From: Obelidium mucronatum
Lineage: Eukaryota > Chytridiomycota > Chytridiomycetes > Chytridiales > Chytriomycetaceae
Assembly (NCBI GenBank): GCA_025765595.1
Contig: JAIVFH010000605.1
Location: forward strand, 1 to 13,004
Length of the DNA stretch: 13,004 nt
Direction: 5' to 3'
A program made the translations under genes and the position numbers. The notes under the pieces were generated by a model. It did not search any database and had not been told where the DNA came from. It saw only the letters and a program-made list of their open reading frames with translations. Positions within the stretch are counted from its first letter, which is position 1. Every line of letters starts with the position of its first letter. Below, in pieces: positions 6,611 to 13,004 of the stretch.

Positions 6611-6887
6611 GTAGAAAGTGTGCACCCTTTCTACAAGAATGTATGAGATGAGTTGTTATTGCATGGTATTGTGGGTATTGTATGAAGTGATGCATGGTAT
6701 GTAGAAAGTGTGCACCCTTTCCACCAGCCAGTGCACTACATTGTATTGTATAAAGAATAGTAGGTGTGTTGTATTGTGTATAATGTGAAGTGTGTAGTGT
6801 ATAGGGAATAGAGTATAATATATAGTGTATAATGTATAGTGATAATGTATAGTGATAATGCAAGCAAAAAGTGTGCACCCTTTTTGC
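6611..6887. repeat. Three TGTGCACC hairpins (copy 2)
   Basis: Hairpins lie at 6611-6634, 6701-6724 and 6864-6887. The first and third have perfect 8-bp stems and 8-nt cores. The DNA between them is rich in TATAGTG and ATTGT-like words. Confidence 0.85.
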
Positions 6888-7081
6888 CAGCTTGTATTTC
6901 AGTGGATTCAACTGGAAGTATTTTGGTTTAGTAATAGATTTAATTTAATTAAAGTAAAACCTGGGTTAACTGAGCCAAAGAAGACATCAACCAGTAGCAT
7001 GCTTTTTTTTGAAGGGCAAAGTTCCTTCTTTTATACTTTTTTTTGGAAGGGTGCATGCCCGTTGTTCATTTCAAACAACTT

Positions 7082-7206
7082 TCATTACAAGGTCATTACA
7101 AAGACAAAATATTTCATTACAAGTTCCTTACTAAAACAAATAGTCATTACAGAGCTCATTACACAAGAAAAAAAGTCATTACAAGTTAATAAACAAGAAA
7201 AAACAG
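7082..7206 (+). repeat. TCATTACAAG decamer cluster (copy 2)
   Basis: The same cluster as 2757-2865, but with several inserted or dropped bases in individual decamers. Confidence 0.8.
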
Positions 7207-7263
7207 TATAAACAAACTGACAACAACTTATTGCATGCAAACGGTTTGGGTCTGACGAGGTTT

Positions 7264-7560
<297 letters not shown>

Positions 7561-7802
7561 GTTTATTTTTATTTCTTTATTTCTTCCCTTTTCCCTTTTT
7601 GCTTTATTTTGAATTGTCTTTTTTTTCTTTGCTTTTTGAATGAGAAGTATTAGTTTACTAGTTGAGGCTGGGGCCAGTAAGTTGGTTTCCTTGGTTTGGC
7701 CTAAACAAGGTTCCATTGGGCTGCACACTGCACTGCGAAGAAGCAAAGGTGACTGAGCGTATGTCTCTAGTTACAAAGGTATGGTGTTTGTTAATAGTTT
7801 AG

Positions 7803-8265
7803 CGCTCACCTTCTAATTGCGAAAACGAGACCAATAGGAAGTTGCAAACCACATGCGATCCCATCTTTGGGATCTTCACAATCCTCGTTTCTTGCGTGCT
7901 CAAACAGCGGGGACTTCAAGTTCCACCTGGAGAGCAAAAATTCAACGTTCAGGATCAACTTCAGTGTTGTGGTGGATGAGGAAGACGCGGAACCGCCCGT
8001 GGTATGGCCAGCACTGTTCCTACCGGATCGAAACGTGGTGATCCCAGCGGAGCATGGGGAGGCAATTGTTTCCATGTTCAACATGAAAAACATGGGACCA
8101 GGATGTGGCATTCAGGGGAGCGACGATTTGTGGAGGCAGCGCAGTTGGCGGCGGAGGCAGATACTAGAAAGCGGAGAATCTCGCTGATTCTGGCAGATGG
8201 AATGGGAACAGCGAGTTGGGCGGTGAAGCGCAACCAGGACAGGTTTGTGGGAAGTGCTGTTGCAG
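7803..8265 (+). CDS. Coding-like block upstream of intron B, unknown protein (copy 2)
   Basis: Essentially the same as 3469-3929, with an extra A near 7843 and another near 7881 that change which frame carries the first 20 or so codons. Downstream of 7885 it matches copy 1 exactly: the strand-rich frame ends at TGA 8185-8187, and the frame containing ADTRKRRI is open to the junction at 8265. That two independent units agree over 7885-8265 makes this the most trustworthy version. No start codon, family or function can be assigned. Confidence 0.4.
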
Positions 8266-8936
8266 GTTGCTTGTCAACCTGTCATGTTAAGGGGGAGTTT
8301 GAGGGGGTTGGAGGCCAATTCCTTGTAGTTCTATTTATAGAAAAGGTGTTGCTACTTTGTTGAAATGGTTTGGGGGTTAAAAGGGGTTTTCTTAATTGTT
8401 CTATTTTTAGAAAATGGACAAGTTCCAGCCGCTATTTTGCTTAGAATTAAAAGAAAATGACATGGAAACCAAAGGCCGCTCCAGGTTCCATTGATCACTC
8501 CCAAACAAAACACAAAGGTTCAACTGTCTTAAGAAGAGTTTTTAACCCATGTGATTATGTCACATTTTTTGAAGGGTCCTGAGTAATTATGTTTTACTTA
8601 TTTAATTTTCCGGCATGCTTGTCCACCTGAAAACCAGAATAAGCTTTCCTCTAATTGATTTCATCAACTAACACAAATAATGGAGGCTCTAAAAGAAGGC
8701 AAAATAAGAATTGACTCAAAGCCAGAGTAATGCCTAGTAAGCAGTGTGGATTGCAGGCAGACTCATGATAAGAATCTGTCTGCTTTTGGCTTGTATGATA
8801 TCTTCTGGTCATCCCCCAAGATTTTAAAATTGGAAACAAAGAAGACAGCGTCTGTTGTAATCCCATAAAGTCCTAATTTCTCTGGAGTTGCAACCTGCAC
8901 TGCGAAGAAGCAAAGTGACTGAGCGTATGTCTCTAG
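8266..8936 (+). other. Intervening sequence B (671 bp), candidate intron between units 2 and 3
   Basis: Same length, ends and sequence as 3930-4600. It joins the block ending at 8265 to the terminal exon at 8937. Confidence 0.5.
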
Positions 8937-9031
8937 TGGTGGAGAAGTGGGGAGTTACCTTCAACATTAATCGCGATGCCACAGATCGTAATCGGAAGAT
9001 ACGGGAATCAGTTTTGCAAGCTTTGGGTTGA
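8937..9031 (+). CDS. Candidate terminal exon, unknown protein (copy 3)
   Basis: Identical to 243-337 and 4601-4695, with TGA at 9029-9031 and AATAAA at 9078-9083. Its partner block is 7803-8265. Complete identity across three units, while nearby homopolymers vary, says either that the units are very recent or that they are the same molecule. Confidence 0.5.
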
Positions 9032-9552
9032 GCAATGTGCAATTATTTACTATCCATTTATTTAATTATTTATTAATAATAAACAGCTGTTTTCCTTATT
9101 TTATGCATTTTTTGTGATTTATTCTTGAGTTTTAGTGATGGTTGGGGGGTGGCAGCTTGTGAACCAGTGGCTTGCAGCTCGCGCCCCACATAAAAAGGTA
9201 CAGAGCGGCCTGCCAACAGGCCGTGGCACAGGTCACAAGCGGCCCGCTAGCGGCTTGTCTGCAGGCCGCAAGCGGCCCGTGAGCTTGCAAGGTCTGGCTC
9301 GCTTCCCCAATTGACAAGCCACTGGTTCACAGGCCGCTACCCCCCAACCATCACTAAAACTCAAGAATAAGTCACAAAAAATGTATAAAATAAGGAAAAT
9401 AGCTGTTTATTATTAATAAATAATTAAATAAATTTATAGTAAATAAATGCACATTGCTCAACCCAAAGCTTGCAAAACTGATTCCCGTATCTTCCAATTG
9501 CGATCTGTGGCATTGCGATTGATGTTGAAGGTAACCCCCTGCGTCTCCACCA
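8937..9552. repeat. Imperfect palindrome, copy 3 (arms 8937-9174 and 9315-9552)
   Basis: Same as 4601-5216, with the GC-rich spacer at 9175-9314. Confidence 0.9.
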
Positions 9553-9639
9553 CAGCGCTTTCTGCAAGCTTTCCTGGTCAGCTCGCTGGTCCCATTCCAT
9601 CTGCCAGAATCAGCCGGATTCTCCGCTTTCTAGTATCTG
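9458..9639 (-). pseudogene. Inverted, intronless copy of the gene end (copy 3)
   Basis: Identical to 5122-5303, including the single internal TGA and the 15- and 6-nt gaps relative to the + strand gene. It is followed on the minus strand by the AATAAA of the right arm. Confidence 0.6.
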
Positions 9640-9838
9640 TTGCAAAAAGGCTGAAAGTAACAGGCAAAAGTGGGATCAAAGAGAAAGTGATATCACCAAG
9701 TACAGAAGCACATGCAATAAAGGAAAACCCTCTGACACCATTAAGGGATTTTTCCTTGCCAATACATTGGACCTACAGCGTTGTGTTGACTGTGACTGGC
9801 TGCTTTGCCCCACCAGGCTGAACGCAAACCTATTGCAG
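9640..9838 (+). other. Unique open stretch before intervening sequence A (copy 3)
   Basis: Identical to 5304-5502, with the same two competing + strand frames and the same AG|GTTGCT junction at 9838/9839. Confidence 0.3.
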
Positions 9839-10687
9839 GTTGCTTGTCAACCTGTCATGTTAAGGGGGAGTTTGAGGGGGTTGAAAGGCAATTCCTTGTA
9901 GTTCTATTTTTAGAAAATGTATTTATTTTTGTGCATTCTTGACATTTGAAGTTACAACCAATTGGGATTCCCAACTTTATGAAAACAAAGATAAAAATAA
10001 ACAAAGTCTGGAGAATGATCAAAGCTGAAAAGATGGAAAGGGGGGTGTTCTTTGGGTACTATTTCAAACTAGGGAGCCTGGCTACTGCAACAAACAAAAA
10101 ACACAAGTCAAGGAAGAAAAAAATGGCCTAATCCTGATGCTGGCCACCCAAAACCTGAACAGATTTGGCATATGCCAGGGTTACCCATACTAACATGCCA
10201 GGGTTACCCATACAAACATGGCAAAAAAACACTTTGCAGAAATTTTTCTGTATGTGTTCTATTTTTCTTGCTAACAGCCCTAGACTTGAGAGGATATTGA
10301 CTTAGGTAATACATGTTAATAATGGCTAGGTTAAGTTTGCTTCACCTCTAACCCAGCCCCATGACCATCTGGTAACATGACAGGTCAAACTGAACCCACT
10401 TACATATTAAGAGGAATAATAAAAGGAATTTAAGCTGGGGGGTGTGTTAGAAAATAAGCTGGATGCATTTCAGGGGGGCACAACAAATTAAATACTAAGA
10501 GGAATTAGTTGTACATACTTTTATTATAAAAATAAATATGGAAAAATATAAGAATGGCAATGAAGCTTTCAAAGAAGAAGAAAAAGGAAGGGGAAATCTA
10601 AAAACTTTCTGTTGATAACATAAGCAATCAAGAGAGAATTTTTAGGCAGGGAGGGAGGGGGGGGGGGGGGGGGGGGGGGGGGGCCAG

Positions 10688-10831
10688 TGGGAGACTGTAG
10701 CTTTATTAATTTATTGTATTGTATTCTATTGTATTGTATTTGTATGTATTCTATTGATTGTTTTCTATTGTATTGTATTGTATTGTATTGTATTGAATGT
10801 ATGGTATTCGTATATCAGCTACAGTCTCCCA
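10688..10831. repeat. ATTGT microsatellite inside a 15-bp inverted repeat (copy 3)
   Basis: Arms at 10688-10702 and 10817-10831, exact complements. Confidence 0.95.
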
Positions 10832-10876
10832 ACCAGCTATGGTATAGTATAGTATAGTATTGTATTGTATTGTATT

Positions 10877-10941
<65 letters not shown>

Positions 10942-10974
10942 GTATATTGTATTCTATTTATTAGTACATAGCAG

Positions 10975-11251
10975 GTAGAAAGTGTGCACCCTTTCTACAA
11001 GAATGTATGAGATGAGTTGTTATTGCATGGTATTGTGGGTATTGTATGAAGTGATGCATGGTATGTAGAAAGTGTGCACCCTTTCCACCAGCCAGTGCAC
11101 TACATTGTATTGTATAAAGAATAGTAGGTGTGTTGTATTGTGTATAATGTGAAGTGTGTAGTGTATAGGGAATAGAGTATAATATATAGTGTATAATGTA
11201 TAGTGATAATGTATAGTGATAATGCAAGCAAAAAGTGTGCACCCTTTTTGC
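10975..11251. repeat. Three TGTGCACC hairpins (copy 3)
   Basis: Hairpins lie at 10975-10998, 11065-11088 and 11228-11251, with the same stem variants as in copy 2. Confidence 0.85.
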
Positions 11252-11444
11252 CAGCTTGTATTTCAGTGGATTCAACTGGAAGTATTTTGGTTTAGTAATA
11301 GATTTAATTTAATTAAAGTAAAACCTGGGTTAACTGAGCCAAAGAAGACATCAACCAGTAGCATGCTTTTTTTTGAAGGGCAAAGTTCCTTCTTTTATAC
11401 TTTTTTTGGAAGGGTGCATGCCTTTTTTCATTTTCAAACAACTT

Positions 11445-11553
11445 TCATTACAAGGTCATTACAAGACAAAATATTCATTACAAGTGCCTTACTAAAACAA
11501 ATAGTCATTACAAGCTCATTACAAGAAAAAAGTCATTACAAGTTAATAACAAG
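11445..11553 (+). repeat. TCATTACAAG decamer cluster (copy 3)
   Basis: Six exact decamers, in the same pattern as copy 1, so the spacing is conserved between copies 1 and 3. Confidence 0.9.
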
Positions 11554-11599
11554 AAAAAAAGTATAAAACAAACTGACAAAAACTTATTGCAATGCAAAC

Positions 11600-11930
11600 T
11601 TTTTTTCTTACTATTTTTAAGTTTTTTTTTAAGTTTTTAATAAATTTTTATTTTAGTTAAATAAATTTTTATTTTATTTTATTTTTAGTTTTAATTGTAT
11701 TTTTATTTTATTTTATTTTTATTCTATTTTATTTTATCTTATTTTTATTTTATTTATTTTTATTTTTATTTTATTTTCTTTTTATTTTATTTTGATGTTA
11801 TTTTTTATTTATTTTTATTTATTTATGTAATTTTATTTATATTTTATTTTTTTTTTATTTTTATTTTTTTGTTTTTTTAAATTTTTAAATGTTTTATTTT
11901 TTATTTATTTATTTATTACTGTTAATTTGC
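11600..11930 (+). repeat. TTTTA-type low-complexity tract (copy 3)
   Basis: T runs broken by A every four or five bases throughout. This is the least homogenised version of the tract. The Phe/Tyr-rich reading is not a gene. Confidence 0.95.
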
Positions 11931-12126
11931 TTTATTAGTAACTTGTATTTTATTTCTTGCTTTTGGATGATAAGTTTTAGTTTAATAGTTGAGGCTGGGC
12001 AGTAAGTTGGTTTCACTTGGTTTGGCCCTAAACAAGGTTCCATTGGGCTGCAACCTGCACTGCGAAGAAGCAAAGTGACTGAGCGTATGTCTCTAGTTAC
12101 AAAGGTATGTGTTTGTTATAGTTTAG

Positions 12127-12579
12127 CGCTCACCTTCTAATTGCGAAAACGAGACCAATAGGAAGTTGCAACCATGCGATCCCATCTTTGGGATCTTCAC
12201 ATCCTCGTTTCTTGCGTGCTCAAACAGCGGGGACTTCAAGTTCCACCTGGAAGCAAAATTCAACGTTCAGGATCAACTTCAGTGGTGGTGGATGAGGAAG
12301 ACGCGGAACCGCCCGTGGTATGGCCAGCACTGTTTCCTACCGGATCGAAACGTGGTGATCCCAGCGGAGCATGGGGAGGCAATTGTTTCCATGTTCAACA
12401 TGAAAAACATGGGACCAGGATGTGGCATTCAGGGGAGCGACGATTTGTGGAGGCAGCGCAGTTGGCGGCGGAGGCAGATACTAGAAAGCGAGAATCTCGC
12501 TGATTCTGGCAGATGGAATGGGAACAGCGAGTTGGCGGTGAAGCGCAACCAGACAGGTTTGTGGGAAGTGCTGTTGCAG
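12127..12579 (+). CDS. Coding-like block, unknown protein (copy 3, indel-rich)
   Basis: It corresponds to 3469-3929. Relative to copies 1 and 2 it lacks bases near 12170, 12251, 12256, 12284, 12490, 12534 and 12552, and has one extra T near 12332. As a result a single frame is open from ATG 12166 to TGA 12615 (149 codons), but it hops between what are different frames in the two agreeing copies. I therefore read it as a product of indels, not as the intact gene. The ADTRKRRI frame seen in copies 1, 2 and the inverted copies is broken here. Function is unknown. Confidence 0.3.
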
Positions 12580-13004
12580 GTTGCTTGTCAACCTGTCATG
12601 TTAAGGGGAGTTTGAGGGGGTTGGAGGCCAATTCCTTGTAGTTCTATTTATAGAAAAGTGTTGCTACTTTGTTGAAATGGTTTGGGGTTAAAAGGGGTTT
12701 TCTTAATTGTTCTATTTTTAGAAAATGGACAAGTTCCAGCCGCTATTTTGCTTAGAATTAAAAGAAAATGACATGGAAACCAAAGGCCGCTCCAGTTCCA
12801 TTGATCACACTCCCAAACAAACACAAAGGTTCAACTGTCTTAAGAAAGTTTTTAACCCATGTGATTATGTCACATTTTTTGAAGGGTCCTGAGTAATATG
12901 TTTACTTATTTAATAATTTTCCGGCATGCTTGTCCACCTGAAAACCAGAATAAGCTTTCCCTAATTGATTTCATCAACTAACACAAATAATGGAGGCTCT
13001 AAAA
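12580..13004 (+). other. 5' part of intervening sequence B, cut by the window end
   Basis: Matches 3930-4358 with many single-base losses at G and A runs. If the molecule is circular it continues at position 1 into the exon at 243. Confidence 0.5.

Larger units (their letters stand above)
9839..12096 (+). other. Intervening sequence A (copy 3)
   Basis: Same order of contents: 23-bp duplication (10172-10217), G tract (10652-10683), ATTGT array (10688-10831), poly(A) (10885-10939), hairpins (10975-10998, 11065-11088, 11228-11251), decamers (11445-11553) and TTTTA tract (about 11600-11930). From 9930 to 10640 I see nothing else. Confidence 0.5.
8695..13004 (+). repeat. Repeat unit, copy 3
   Basis: Third full unit, ending exactly at the window end. 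From about 12170 onward it loses single bases at many short G or A runs that are intact in copies 1 and 2. This shifts its reading frames and probably reflects a less polished contig end. Confidence 0.95.

Noticed and set aside
7250..7260. CTGACGAG as a hammerhead ribozyme core
   Set aside because: Present in copy 2 only, in a stretch that looks like an assembly error, and without the matching GAAA and stem pattern.

Overview
The window is an array of three head-to-tail copies of one unit of about 4.3 kb: 1-4358, 4359-8694 and 8695-13004. The copies match base for base over long stretches and differ almost only in homopolymer and microsatellite lengths. The third copy ends exactly where a fourth would begin, so the two window ends are in register. 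Long A, T and G runs, ATTGT and TTTTA microsatellites, AATAAA signals, splice-like junctions and the absence of operons or strong ORFs point to eukaryotic nuclear DNA: a satellite array, or an extrachromosomal circle read or assembled as a trimer. I cannot name the organism, and I recognise no protein family, rRNA, tRNA or CRISPR.

Layout of one unit (copy 1). 1-242 is the end of an intervening sequence (B). 243-337 is a short terminal coding exon on the + strand, followed by AATAAA. This exon and its 3' flank form the left arm of an imperfect palindrome (arms 243-478 and 619-854) around a GC-rich 140-bp spacer that can form three small hairpins. The right arm carries a minus-strand copy of the same gene end (941-761) without the intron. 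Next comes an open stretch to 1140, then intervening sequence A (1141-3438), which holds the low-complexity DNA: G tract, ATTGT array inside a 15-bp inverted repeat, poly(A), three covarying hairpins, TCATTACAAG repeats and a T-rich tract. At 3464-3929 there is a GC-richer coding-like block, followed by intervening sequence B (3930-4600), which crosses the unit boundary to the terminal exon of the next copy.

The main reading is a decayed or unusual split gene of unknown function whose last intron spans the junction between units. Splicing 3929 to 4601 keeps a frame open to a TGA. The inverted copy supports that frame: its gaps are 15 and 6 nt and it has one internal stop. Intervening sequences A and B share about 80 bp at one end, about 50 bp at the other, and a 10-bp inverted match near the ends, so they look like two copies of one element, introner-like or duplicated. 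The coding-like block cannot be read as one clean frame in all copies. Indels at homopolymers, clustered in the second quarter of copy 1, around 7050-7780, and in the last kilobase of copy 3, look like long-read consensus errors, so single-copy ORFs should be treated with caution.
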